From Cellulomonas flavigena DSM 20109 (GTDB lineage Bacteria > Actinomycetota > Actinomycetes > Actinomycetales > Cellulomonadaceae), in assembly GCF_000092865.1 (NCBI RefSeq), contig NC_014151.1, forward strand, positions 2,914,001 through 2,978,000: a DNA stretch of 64,000 nt. The letters run 5' to 3'. The notes under the pieces are model-generated. The model was not told where the DNA came from, did no database searches, and saw nothing but the letters and a program-made list of their open reading frames with translations. The position numbers and the translations under genes were made by a program. Positions 27,397 through 35,550 of the stretch are shown in pieces (positions within the stretch are counted from its first letter, which is position 1; each line of letters opens with the position of its first letter).

Positions 27397-28236
27397 CTAC
27401 CCCGCTGACGGGGTGAAGCTGTCCCCGCCCGGGTGCTGGACCTCACGACGACGTCGCGCCGCCCCCAGGAGGAGCGACCCGAGACCGATTCCGACGACGG
27501 CGAGCAGGGCGCCACGCAGCAGGTCGATGCCCGTGATCGCGAGGGCGGCGGCTCCGCTCCTCGGGGCTGCGGCGATGCCGCCCCCGGTACCTGCGCCGGA
27601 GTCACCTGGCACTCCGGCACCTGCGCCGGAGTCACCAGGCACTCCGGGACCGTCGGGAGCGCCCGGCGTCGGGCTCGCGGTCGCCGTGGGCTCGGGCGAC
27701 GTGGTGTCGCCCTGGATCTGCACCCGTACGACGAACGACGCCTGGCGCGCGCCGACCTCGGAGCGGTTGCCGCTCGTCGCGGCCGCGGGCAGCTCGTACG
27801 CCACCTGGAGCTGCGTCGACGCGCCCTGCGCGAGGTGGGTCTGCGCGATGAGGGTGCGACCCGCGTCCGCGAGCGCGGCGAACGACGCACCGCCGGACTG
27901 CGTGACGGTGTGCCAGTCGAGGCGCAGGTCGTCGTAGAACGAGTCGTCGAGGCCGCTCGGCGCGTCGAGCAGGTCGACCTGCTCGACCCAGGCGCGCAGC
28001 GTGCCGCCGGTCGGGCCGTCGTTGCGCACGGTGACCCCGCGCACCGCACGGTCCCCCGGTACGGTCACGGGCACGCCCACGAACGAGCTCTCGGCGCTCG
28101 CGCGCGTCGAGCCGTCCCAGGCGAGCGCCAGCGTCGGGCCGGTCCACGCCACGTCGACGGACGCCGACGCGGCTGCCGCAGGCGCGACGGTCAGGAGCAG
28201 ACCGAGGCCCGCCGCGGCGAGCCGCGCGGGCCTCAT
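27397..28236 (-). CDS. Surface protein with LAITG sortase-type sorting signal
   Basis: Secreted, probably wall-anchored protein, 279 aa, no named family recognised. It has a Sec signal peptide (residues 1-25, APAAAASA), a beta-rich domain to about 175, a Pro/Thr/Gly-rich stalk with a tandem GVPGDSGAGA repeat (198-217), then LAITG at 232-236, a hydrophobic segment and RRRR. LAxTG is the motif used by class E sortases of GC-rich actinobacteria. ATG at 28236 overlaps the upstream stop (ATGA). Last gene of the cassette, upstream of secY. Confidence 0.75.
   Translation of the reverse strand: MRPARLAAAGLGLLLTVAPAAAASASVDVAWTGPTLALAWDGSTRASAESSFVGVPVTVPGDRAVRGVTVRNDGPTGGTLRAWVEQVDLLDAPSGLDDSFYDDLRLDWHTVTQSGGASFAALADAGRTLIAQTHLAQGASTQLQVAYELPAAATSGNRSEVGARQASFVVRVQIQGDTTSPEPTATASPTPGAPDGPGVPGDSGAGAGVPGDSGAGTGGGIAAAPRSGAAALAITGIDLLRGALLAVVGIGLGSLLLGAARRRREVQHPGGDSFTPSAG
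27399..27414 (-). other. Small hairpin at the end of the surface cassette
   Basis: A 6-bp stem (27399-27404 with 27409-27414) overlaps the stop codon of the LAITG gene, just before secY. It is short for a terminator; at most partial attenuation is suggested. The following 75 bp to secY contain no confident promoter, so secY may depend on read-through. Confidence 0.35.
27589..27648 (-). repeat. 30-bp tandem duplication within the LAITG gene
   Basis: Two adjacent 30-nt units (27589-27618 and 27619-27648) differ at two positions and encode two copies of the ten-residue GVPGDSGAGA-type stalk repeat. Such in-frame duplications change stalk length between strains. Confidence 0.85.
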
Positions 28237-28970
28237 CCGGCACCCCCCGGGCGCGTCGTGCTGAACGTGAAGGTGAGCCGGTGGGTGGGCTCGGCCGCAG
28301 GGTCCAAGGTCTGTCGCGCGGTCGACGTCCAGGTGTCCGTCGCTGTCAGCGACGGCTGCGCCGGCAGACCGGGGATGACGGGCGTGCCCGTGACGGTCGC
28401 GGTGTTGGTGTGGGTGCCGGTGACGGGCACGAACCGCGCGACCAGGCACCAGTACTCGGACATGAGCGTGGTGGTGTCGGTGTACGCGGTGGTCCAGGGT
28501 GTCGACGTGGTCGTCGCCGTCGCCGTCGTCGACGTCGTGCACGCCTGGGGCGAGCCGACCTTGTACAGCGTGCTGCGCGAGGCGCCGAAGACGCCGCCGG
28601 AGATGCTCGTCGAGACCGTGTAGGACAGACCGCGGTGGCCCTGGGCGAGCGAGTCGACCTGGACCGGGACGGCCACGGCGCCGCCGGCGGCCGTGGTGCC
28701 GTACAGCGCGGCGGCCTGCGCAGGCCCGAACTCGAAGGTCAGGGACTGGCCGTCGGCGGTCGCGTACTTCGCGAGCGAGCCGGCCGCGGCCGGGGCGCCG
28801 ACACCGAACACCGTGACCCCCACGGGCATCGCGAGCGTGCCGGTCTCGCGGTCGCGCCACAGCGCGAGCGTCGTGCCCGCCTGGGCGCCCGCGAGCACGG
28901 CGACCAGCACCACGGCGGCAGTGAGCAGCCAGCCGGTGGTGCGGTGCCACGAGGGTCGCGTGGTCGTCAC
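28233..28970 (-). CDS. SipW-type signal peptide protein (third cassette substrate)
   Basis: Predicted exported protein, 245 aa. The N-terminus has a basic start, a hydrophobic segment (WLLTAAVVLVAVLAGAQA) and GTTLALWRDRETG, the ALW-containing motif seen after the hydrophobic core in SipW-dependent signal peptides of TasA/camelysin-like proteins. The mature part is Thr/Ala-rich and beta-like, with two cysteines (ACTTS and WCLVA). GTG at 28970 overlaps the preceding stop (GTGA) and its own stop overlaps the next ATG. Function is inferred from cassette context. Confidence 0.65.
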   Translation of the reverse strand: MTTTRPSWHRTTGWLLTAAVVLVAVLAGAQAGTTLALWRDRETGTLAMPVGVTVFGVGAPAAAGSLAKYATADGQSLTFEFGPAQAAALYGTTAAGGAVAVPVQVDSLAQGHRGLSYTVSTSISGGVFGASRSTLYKVGSPQACTTSTTATATTTSTPWTTAYTDTTTLMSEYWCLVARFVPVTGTHTNTATVTGTPVIPGLPAQPSLTATDTWTSTARQTLDPAAEPTHRLTFTFSTTRPGGAG

Positions 28971-29599
28971 CGGAACCCGTCCCCCGTCCGCACCTGCTCG
29001 AGCTCCAGCACGACAGCGCCGAGCGACGTCGGCGGCTGGGAGGTGATCGCGGTGGGCGCGACGACGTTCGACGCCGTGCCGGTGTAGGAGAGGGCGATCG
29101 TGACCGACCATGGAGTGCTGCCCCATGCCGCCACCTGGGCGGGCGTGAGGTTGGCGGTGCCCTCCGGCACCGTCACGGCCTCGCCGACCGGCCGCGGCGC
29201 GGACGACACCCCGTCGGGCCGGGTCACGACGTAGGTGGCCGTGACTCCGCCGGCGGGGGTGAGCGTCACCGGCTGGTCCCAGCGCACCTTGACCCGCGCG
29301 GCCATGTTGTCGCCGCTCAGGACCGTGCGGAACTGCTGCCGCACGGTGAACGTGTCGCCGGGCGTCGCGAGGTGGTTCGCGGTCGTGTAGTCGCTCTTCA
29401 CCGGGACGGCGTGCGTGATGCCCGGGCTCGTCTCGGTCCACTGCGGGGTGCCGACGAGCTGCAGGTCGAGGTTCCCGGCCGTGATGACGGGCATCGCGAC
29501 CGAGACACCCCTCCCCCACAGCGCGTACGTGATGCCGGCCGTCGCAGCCGCGACGACGAGCGCCGTCACGACGAGCGACACCGCACGGCGGGCCGTCAC
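28967..29599 (-). CDS. SipW-type signal peptide protein (second cassette substrate)
   Basis: Predicted exported protein, 210 aa, with an alternate-type signal peptide: a hydrophobic core followed by ITYALWGRGVSVAMPVITAGNL (seen at about 23-44, in the usual position). The mature region is a beta-rich single domain without cysteines, resembling TasA/camelysin-like shell or fibre proteins. GTG at 29599 overlaps the signal peptidase stop (GTGA), making translation coupled to the enzyme that probably cleaves it. Confidence 0.7.
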   Translation of the reverse strand: MTARRAVSLVVTALVVAAATAGITYALWGRGVSVAMPVITAGNLDLQLVGTPQWTETSPGITHAVPVKSDYTTANHLATPGDTFTVRQQFRTVLSGDNMAARVKVRWDQPVTLTPAGGVTATYVVTRPDGVSSAPRPVGEAVTVPEGTANLTPAQVAAWGSTPWSVTIALSYTGTASNVVAPTAITSQPPTSLGAVVLELEQVRTGDGFR

Positions 29600-30219
29600 G
29601 ATCTCTCCTCCTGGGTGACGGCGGCAGCTGCGGCCTCGGGGGCGGCCGCGGCGGGTGTCTCGGCCCCGTCGGCGCCGTCGGCTGCGTCGGCGCGACGGCG
29701 CTCGGGACGCAGGACCTGGACGGCCCCGTAGACGAGCAGCGCGACGGCGACGCCCACGACGAGCGTGCCGCGCTTCTGGCCGAGGTAGAGCGAGGCGTAC
29801 CCCACGTACGGGACGTGGTACATCGCCTTCGCCTTGATCTGGGCGGGCACCAGCGGCTCGTCGTCGGTGTTGTTGGCGTCGCCGCGCGTGATGAACTGCG
29901 TGCCGTCGGCGGAGAAGACCTTCCCGATGACGCGGTGCGTGATGAGCGTCGGGTCGTCCGACACGGGCTGGAACGTGACGACGTCGCCGACCTGGACCTC
30001 GGCCGCGGCGTCCGTGACACCGCGGACGACGACCACGTCGCCGGGATCGTACGTGGGGACCATCGAGCCGGTGAGCACCGTGAGCGCGGCACCGTCGACG
30101 GCCTTGGGGACCACCGCGAGCGCCACGGCCGCGGCGAGCAGCACGAGGAGCGCGAAGGTCGTGAGCGCGGAGAGGACGCCGGAGAACCAGCTGTCGCGCT
30201 GGGCGGGCGTGGTGCTCAT
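29596..30219 (-). CDS. SipW-like signal peptidase I
   Basis: Membrane signal peptidase of the ER/SipW type, 207 aa. It has a transmembrane segment near 16-38, catalytic Ser52 in LTGSMVPTYDPGD, His95 in LITHRVIGK (Ser-His rather than the bacterial Ser-Lys dyad), GDANNTDDEP and a second hydrophobic segment near the C-terminus, with an Ala-rich tail. It sits among three genes whose products carry SipW-type signal peptides, so it is their likely processing enzyme. ATG at 30219; a strong hairpin lies between it and the upstream TasA-like gene. Confidence 0.88.
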   Translation of the reverse strand: MSTTPAQRDSWFSGVLSALTTFALLVLLAAAVALAVVPKAVDGAALTVLTGSMVPTYDPGDVVVVRGVTDAAAEVQVGDVVTFQPVSDDPTLITHRVIGKVFSADGTQFITRGDANNTDDEPLVPAQIKAKAMYHVPYVGYASLYLGQKRGTLVVGVAVALLVYGAVQVLRPERRRADAADGADGAETPAAAAPEAAAAAVTQEERS

Positions 30220-30253
30220 GGGTCCTCCTCGGGTGGTCGGTGGTACGGCTGAG

Positions 30254-30287
30254 CGGGTGGGGCGGGCCGTGCGGCCCGCCCCACCCG
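30254..30287 (-). terminator. Strong hairpin between the TasA-like gene and the signal peptidase gene
   Basis: A perfect 15-bp GC stem (30254-30268 with 30273-30287) and 4-nt loop starts 6 bp after the TasA-like stop. Placed inside a same-strand cassette, it would cut transcription so that the first substrate is made in excess over the peptidase and later genes. Confidence 0.75.
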
Positions 30288-30292
30288 GGGAA

Positions 30293-30928
30293 TCACGGCG
30301 TGGGCGTCGGCGTCTGGCCGGCGTCGCGCACCTGGTCGATCGTCACCGACAGGCCCGGCAGGGTCGTCGTGAGGTTCTGACCACCCTGGTTCGCGACGTC
30401 CGCGTACGTGACCGTCGCGACAACCTGCAGGTCCTTGGTGGCCGTGCTGTTGTCGATCACGACAGCACCCGAGGGCTTGTTCGTGTGGTCGGCCGAGAAG
30501 AGACGCACGCCCACCGGGGTGTCCAGGGTCGCCGCGTCGAGGTCGACCCACTGGGTCCCGTTCCAGTACTGGACCTTGTAGGCCACCGAGACGTTGGAGG
30601 GGGTGGTCGGGACAGCGCCACTCGACTTCAGCGTGACGGTCGCCGCGAGGTTGTCACCGACGAGCGTGACGTCGAACGGCTGCGTGTACGTGACCGTGTC
30701 GCCCGGGACCATCTTGAAGGTGGCGGGGGTGATGGTGTGCGGCTTGTCGTTGCGGTCGGCCGACACGTCCTGCCACACGCCGGGGCCCGCCGTCACGGCG
30801 AGGTCACCGTTGAGGATGGAGTCGCCGGACATGGTGGCGCTCGAGCTCCACAGCGCGAACGTCGAGCCACCGGTGAGCAGCGCGATCCCGGCGACGCCGG
30901 CGATGAGGCCCTTGGTCTTGTTCTGCAT
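30293..30928 (-). CDS. Alternate-type (SipW) signal peptide protein, TasA/camelysin-like
   Basis: Predicted major exported protein of the cassette, 211 aa. MQNKTKGLIAGVAGIALLTG then GSTFALWSSSATMSG is a clear SipW-type leader of the class seen in actinobacterial alternate-type signal peptide proteins. The mature domain is beta-rich with the MVPGDTVTYTQPFDVTLVGDN pattern (split here across about 72-93) shared by TasA-like proteins and ends in a TPTPTP tail. AAAGG precedes the ATG. Its own terminator and its place before the peptidase suggest high expression. Fibre formation is inference. Confidence 0.75.
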   Translation of the reverse strand: MQNKTKGLIAGVAGIALLTGGSTFALWSSSATMSGDSILNGDLAVTAGPGVWQDVSADRNDKPHTITPATFKMVPGDTVTYTQPFDVTLVGDNLAATVTLKSSGAVPTTPSNVSVAYKVQYWNGTQWVDLDAATLDTPVGVRLFSADHTNKPSGAVVIDNSTATKDLQVVATVTYADVANQGGQNLTTTLPGLSVTIDQVRDAGQTPTPTP

Positions 30929-31036
30929 GGTCGTGCCTTTCTGATGGTTGTCGCCCGGAGGGGCGTCGCAGCACGTCCGGGCGGGCGTCTGCGGGTTCTG
31001 GGGTCGTGCGGTCAGGTCGTGCGACGAGCCGGGGTG

Positions 31037-33268
31037 TCACGGATACGGTTCCACCGCCCGCGTCGCCGTGCAGGTGACCGTGGCTCCGGCAGCGAGGGTG
31101 CCGAGCGTCACGGAGGTCCCCGGCGGGAGGCCGGGACAGGTGAGAGTGGTCGCGCCGGACGTCGGGGTGGTGCCGTCGGCCGTCGTGCGGCTCTCCGACC
31201 AGGCGTCGCTGACGACCACGCCGCTGAGCGGGACGGACCCGGTGTTGCGCACCACGTACCGCCACACCACGGCCGTGCCCGGCTGCAGCTGCCCGCCGGA
31301 GCCGAGCTCGGAGGTGAACCCGGTGTCGCTCGCGAGGAAGGCCTGCTTGTCGATGGTGAGCCCGGCGCGGTACAGGTCGACGCGGGCGCACTGCTGCGCG
31401 GCCTGGTCCCCGTTGTCGCAGGTGATGGCACCGTTGATCACGGCGGTCGAGACCCGCACGACGTTGCTGAGGACCTGGTTGCCGGGGCCGCCCGCGCTCG
31501 AGCGCATCGTCATCCGGTAGGTCATCGTCACCGCGCCGGCGGCCGGGACGTCGACCCGCCAGGTGAACCGGCCGGTGCCGTCGTCCGCGAACGTGCCGGA
31601 CGGCGACGACACGTCGTGGAGCGTCGCGTCGTCGAACGCACCGCTGTAGTCGTCGACGAGGTAGGCGGTGACCTGCGACGAACCGGGGTTCGACACCGTC
31701 ACCGTGTAGGTGACCGTGCCGCCGTTGGGCATCGTCGTGGCGTTGACCGTCTTGGTCACGCGTACCGCGGGACGCACGGTGACCTGCCAGTCCTCGACCT
31801 CACCGGCTCGGATCGACATCGTGGGGCCGTCGAGGTCCTCCGTGACCGACGAGATGGCGACGCGCAGCGTCCGAGTACCGAGCTGCGCGGACGCCACCGA
31901 CGCGTTCGACCAGGTCAGGTTCGCCGTGCCGTTGGCAGCGCACTGGACCTTCGCGGAGGGGTCGCGCGTCTCGATGAACCTGCTGTCGCCGTCCCAGTCG
32001 AGCCAACCGCGGACCCACGCGCCCGCGGGGGCGCACCGCGCCTGCAGCGTGTACGTGGTCGAGAGGCCCACGGACGCCGTGATCGCGGGGTTCGCGGTGA
32101 AGGCGTCCTCGTCGGGCGTGGCGGTCGTCGCGCCGGTGGTCCCGTTCGGCACCGCCCAGCCCGTGTCGCCGCTCGCGTCGGGCGTGACCGGGGCCGTCCG
32201 GTTCGGGAACGCCTGCGCCCCGAGCCGCGTGGCCGGCGCCGCCATGGTGGCGAGCGTGAAGCTCGACGCCAGCACGTTGGTGGCCGACGTGCCGACCGTC
32301 GTCCCGCTGGTCCACGTCGGCTGCACCAGCGCCGGACCGTGGCCGTAGCCCGCGGCCGCGTCGCCGTAGTCGGCGCCGATGACGTAGCCGACGGCCGCGG
32401 CGGTCTGCCCCTGAGCGCCGTCGAGCCTGATGCTGAGGCTGCTGGACCCCTGGGCCAGCGCGACCGCGGTCGCGGAGAACTGCGGCGCGGCGCACTCCCC
32501 CGTGGCGGAGAGGGTCAGCTCGCCGCCCGCCACCGCGGCGTAGTACTGGTGAGGGTTGTTGCCGTTGGTGCAGGTGGCCGCGACGCGGTCGATGATGCGC
32601 CACGTCGCCGCGGGCGTGCCCGTCACCCTGAGCGCCTCCGTCGCCTTCGTCGACTCGGCGTCGGCGACGACCAACCCGGAGAGGGTGACCGACTTGGCGG
32701 TCCGCTGCCCGGTGTAGTTCGCGGCCGCGTACGTGGCGAGCTCCGCGGTGCACCCGACCGTGACGTGGCGGTCCTGGTTGCCCGGGGTGCGGAAGGCGTT
32801 GACGAGGCCGGTTCCGGACGCCCGGCCGTAGAGCCGGGGCAGGCCGTCGGCGTCGTAGTCCCCGGGCCGGTAGACGTAGACGTCCTGGCCGTTGCCCCGG
32901 TACATCGTGCACGCCACCTCGAGCCGGTCCCGGTCGCTGAGGTCGTGGAGCGTGGTCACCGTCGTCGTCCACAGGCAGCTGCCCTGGTTGGCCGGGGAGC
33001 AGTTGGACGCGGGCGCCGTGAGCCGGGCGCCCTCGGCACCCCAGTTGAGCCAGACGATGCGGTCCTTGTACCGACCCGAGCCGGAGTCGGCCATGACCGG
33101 GGCGTTCGAGCCGGCCAGCGTCACGTCCCCCACGACCGCCGCAGCGCGCGGCGCGGTGACCACGTCGACCAGCGGGGCGACGGTCAGGCCGAGCGCGAGG
33201 GCGAGCAGCCCACCGAGCACGGCACGATATGCGCGCCGCGCTCGCCGGTCGCTCTGCACTGCTCGCAT
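31037..33268 (-). CDS. CshA-like fibrillar adhesin with GEVED and DUF11 domains
   Basis: Large secreted surface protein, 743 aa. A signal peptide (about 1-43, ending APRAAA) is followed by a CshA-type N-terminal region starting at YKDRIVWLNWG (71-77 core), a GEVED domain (TPDEDAFTANP ... GWLDWDGDSRF ... RAGEVEDW near 489-494), a DUF11-type domain (VRVTKTVNATTMPNGGTVTY) and a second DUF11-like domain to the end. Paired cysteines are present. There is no LPxTG/LAxTG motif or C-terminal membrane segment, so it must be held by another protein or released. First gene of the surface cassette; the start has no strong alternative. Confidence 0.8.
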   Translation of the reverse strand: MRAVQSDRRARRAYRAVLGGLLALALGLTVAPLVDVVTAPRAAAVVGDVTLAGSNAPVMADSGSGRYKDRIVWLNWGAEGARLTAPASNCSPANQGSCLWTTTVTTLHDLSDRDRLEVACTMYRGNGQDVYVYRPGDYDADGLPRLYGRASGTGLVNAFRTPGNQDRHVTVGCTAELATYAAANYTGQRTAKSVTLSGLVVADAESTKATEALRVTGTPAATWRIIDRVAATCTNGNNPHQYYAAVAGGELTLSATGECAAPQFSATAVALAQGSSSLSIRLDGAQGQTAAAVGYVIGADYGDAAAGYGHGPALVQPTWTSGTTVGTSATNVLASSFTLATMAAPATRLGAQAFPNRTAPVTPDASGDTGWAVPNGTTGATTATPDEDAFTANPAITASVGLSTTYTLQARCAPAGAWVRGWLDWDGDSRFIETRDPSAKVQCAANGTANLTWSNASVASAQLGTRTLRVAISSVTEDLDGPTMSIRAGEVEDWQVTVRPAVRVTKTVNATTMPNGGTVTYTVTVSNPGSSQVTAYLVDDYSGAFDDATLHDVSSPSGTFADDGTGRFTWRVDVPAAGAVTMTYRMTMRSSAGGPGNQVLSNVVRVSTAVINGAITCDNGDQAAQQCARVDLYRAGLTIDKQAFLASDTGFTSELGSGGQLQPGTAVVWRYVVRNTGSVPLSGVVVSDAWSESRTTADGTTPTSGATTLTCPGLPPGTSVTLGTLAAGATVTCTATRAVEPYP

Positions 33269-33880
33269 GGCCGCATGCCCCCTACGTCGTCGTCCGGCCG
33301 CCGGTTCGGCGGCCCCGATGGGCGGGACCGGAGTCCTCGTCCACCGCTTGCACGCACTAGTAGGTCACTCGTCCCGGACGCTCGTCCATCAGGACACAAC
33401 GGCCACACCGGGGCACACACGGACCAGCCGCACACAACAGCGGGTGCTTTCCCCTAGGCGAGTGCGTACTTTCACCCGGCCGCCCGAAAGTCGAAGCGCT
33501 TGCCATCCAGGATCGTCCCCTCCCATGGGCTCCACCTGCGGCATCGCCAAGGAGACGGGCGTCACACGGCGGCGCGTCCGACCGAGCCGGCCGACCCGGC
33601 CGGACGTCGGGACATGGCGGCGACGGTCGGGAGATCGCTCCCATGCACCGAGCAATCGGGAGAAAGACGGCGCCGACCCCGGCGACAGCGGCCATGCGTC
33701 GGCGAACTTTCGGGCGCGGCGTCGGCGCCACCCGGACGAGCCCTCCCAGAGCGCGGGTCCCACCGTGCGCTCACCCGTGCAGGTCCTGGTGGAGCGTGAC
33801 ACCCTGCACGCCTCGGTTCACCCAGGTGACGTGGCCGCGGGAGCGCGCCGGGCGGCCGCCGCACCCACCCGAGAACGACG
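33269..33880 (-). other. Long upstream region of the surface cassette
   Basis: About 610 bp without a convincing gene between the adhesin start and the rplO terminator. It is locally less GC-rich near 33350-33520. Notable elements are CTTTC at 33447-33451 and 33469-33473 (22 nt apart), an inverted GAAAG at 33486-33490, the palindrome CCTAGG (33453-33458) and a small hairpin 33376-33387. These could be binding sites controlling the cassette; no sigma-70 promoter is clear. Confidence 0.35.
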
Positions 33881-33920
33881 ACGCGGGCGGCCCCGGGATC
33901 TCTCCCGGGACCGCCCGCGT
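33881..33920 (-). terminator. Terminator after rplO
   Basis: An 18-bp stem (33881-33898 with 33903-33920, one mismatch) and 4-nt loop begins 36 bp after the rplO stop. In an unbroken spc operon rplO would read straight into secY, so a terminator here shows that the operon is functionally split at this point. Confidence 0.8.
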
Positions 33921-33955
33921 CGGGTGGTCCGGCCGTGCGGCCGTCGTGCGGGGCG

Positions 33956-34687
33956 TCAGCCCTGCGCGACGCTCCCGCCGGCGGCCTCGATCTTCTCCTT
34001 GGCGGACGCGGACAGCTTGTCCACCGCCACGGACACCTTGACGGTCAGCTCGCCGTCACCCAGCACCTTGACGGGCCGGCCCTTGCGGACCGCACCCTTG
34101 GCGACCAGGTCGGCGACCGTCACGTCGCCACCGTCCGGGTACAGCGCCGAGAGCTTGTCCAGGTTGACGACCTGGTACTCGACGCGGAACGGGTTCTTGA
34201 AGCCGCGGAGCTTGGGCAGCCGCATGTGCAGCGGCATCTGCCCGCCCTCGAAGCGGTCCGGCACCTGGTACCGGGCCTTGGTGCCCTTGGTACCGCGGCC
34301 GGCCGTCTTGCCCTTGGACGCCTCACCACGACCCACACGGGTCTTGGCGGTCTTGGCGCCCGGCGCCGGGCGCAGGTGGTGCACCTTGAGGGTGCCACCG
34401 TTGCCGGGCTGGGCAGCGGCCTCGGCGGCAGCCTTCGCGGCGGCCGTCGGAGCCTTCTTCTTCGCGGGGGCCTTCTCGGCCTTCGCGGAGGACTCGGCCT
34501 TCGCGTCAGCCTTCTCCGCCTTGGCGGACTCCGTCGTCGAGGAAGCAGCCTTGGCGGAAGCCGCCTTGGTCGTCTTCTTCTCCGCAGCCGGAGCGGCGTC
34601 CGCGGCAGCCTTCTTCGCCGGAGCCTTCTTGGCCCTGGGGGCCTCGGTCTCCGTCGCCTTCTCGTCGGCCTTCTTGTCGTCGGCCAT
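33956..34687 (-). CDS. rplO: 50S ribosomal protein L15 with long Ala/Lys-rich N-terminal extension
   Basis: Late-assembly large-subunit protein. The L15 core starts near residue 99 ([21 protein letters not shown]) and runs to the end ([13 protein letters not shown]). Residues 1-98 are a low-complexity Ala/Lys/Glu/Asp extension that makes the protein 243 aa against about 150 in most bacteria. ATG at 34687 ([10 protein letters not shown]) is chosen; GGAGG lies about 10 nt upstream; GTG at 34693, overlapping the rpmD stop, is an alternative. The extension has histone H1-like composition. Confidence 0.92.
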   Translation of the reverse strand: MADDKKADEKATETEAPRAKKAPAKKAAADAAPAAEKKTTKAASAKAASSTTESAKAEKADAKAESSAKAEKAPAKKKAPTAAAKAAAEAAAQPGNGGTLKVHHLRPAPGAKTAKTRVGRGEASKGKTAGRGTKGTKARYQVPDRFEGGQMPLHMRLPKLRGFKNPFRVEYQVVNLDKLSALYPDGGDVTVADLVAKGAVRKGRPVKVLGDGELTVKVSVAVDKLSASAKEKIEAAGGSVAQG

Positions 34688-34689
34688 GG

Positions 34690-34872
34690 TCACTCGACCT
34701 CCTCGACCGCGACGAGGTGCGTCACCGTCTTGACCATGCCGCGGATCTCAGGACGGTCCTCCTTGACGACGACGTCGCCGATCCGCTTCAGGCCCAGGGT
34801 GCGCAGCGTGTCGCGCTGGTTCTGCTTCCCGCCGATGGCGGAACGGGTCTGGGTCACCTTGAGACGAGCCAT
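34690..34872 (-). CDS. rpmD: 50S ribosomal protein L30
   Basis: Small large-subunit protein, 60 aa: [36 protein letters not shown] and [15 protein letters not shown]. Its ATG shares a base with the rpsE stop (TGATG), and rplO follows within a few nucleotides, so rpsE-rpmD-rplO are translationally linked. Confidence 0.97.
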   Translation of the reverse strand: MARLKVTQTRSAIGGKQNQRDTLRTLGLKRIGDVVVKEDRPEIRGMVKTVTHLVAVEEVE

Positions 34873-35516
34873 CACGCACCCGCCTTCGCAGCCGTCGCGG
34901 CGGCACGACCCTCGGCCTGCGCGCGCAGCAGCGCGTGCGGGGCGACGTGGTCGAGCGGCAGCCCACGACGGGCGGCCACGGCCTCGGGCTCCTCGAGGGA
35001 GCGCAGGGCCTCGACCGTGGCGTGCACGATGTTGATCGCGTTGGACGACCCGAGCGACTTGCTGAGCACGTCGTGGATGCCGGCGCACTCGAGCACCGCA
35101 CGCACCGGACCGCCGGCGATCACACCGGTACCCGGCGACGCGGGGCGCAGGAACACGACGCCCGCGGCCTTCTCGCCCTGCACGGGGTGCGGGATGGTGC
35201 CCTGGATGCGGGGGACGCGGAAGAAGCTCTTCTTCGCCTCCTCGACACCCTTGGCGATCGCCGCGGGCACCTCCTTGGCCTTCCCGTAGCCGACGCCGAC
35301 CGTGCCGTCACCGTCGCCCACCACGACGAGCGCGGTGAAGCTGAACCGGCGGCCGCCCTTGACGACCTTGGCGACACGGTTGATCGTCACGACGCGCTCG
35401 ACGAACGCGCTCTTCTCGGCGGCGTCACCGCGCCGCCCGCCGTCACGACGGCCGCCGTCCCGGCGGTCGCCGCCGGTGCCACCGGCACCGGTGTTGCTGC
35501 GCTGAGGAGCAGCCAT
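34872..35516 (-). CDS. rpsE: 30S ribosomal protein S5
   Basis: Decoding-site protein, 214 aa. After a Gly/Arg/Asp-rich N-terminal extension ([15 protein letters not shown] near 17-31) comes the S5 core: [60 protein letters not shown] and [19 protein letters not shown] at 35516 is preceded by a GA-rich site. The C-terminal ~25 residues are Ala-rich. Confidence 0.97.
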   Translation of the reverse strand: MAAPQRSNTGAGGTGGDRRDGGRRDGGRRGDAAEKSAFVERVVTINRVAKVVKGGRRFSFTALVVVGDGDGTVGVGYGKAKEVPAAIAKGVEEAKKSFFRVPRIQGTIPHPVQGEKAAGVVFLRPASPGTGVIAGGPVRAVLECAGIHDVLSKSLGSSNAINIVHATVEALRSLEEPEAVAARRGLPLDHVAPHALLRAQAEGRAAATAAKAGA

Positions 35517-35550
35517 CAGAAAGTCCTCTTCTTCGATGCGGAGTTCGTCG

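Noticed and set aside
33400..33560. Possible cyclic-di-GMP riboswitch upstream of the adhesin
   Set aside because: The minus strand has GGGGACG and GAAAG elements loosely like parts of the motif, but the conserved core order and paired stems could not be assembled.
33389..33864. Several short open frames upstream of the adhesin
   Set aside because: They overlap one another on both strands, are Arg/Pro-rich with no ribosome-binding site or recognisable motif, and fit better as a regulatory region.
35420..35510. Short direct repeats in the N-terminal part of rpsE, considered as a repeat array
   Set aside because: They are codon-level repeats of a DGGRR-rich protein tail inside a coding region, not spaced repeats.
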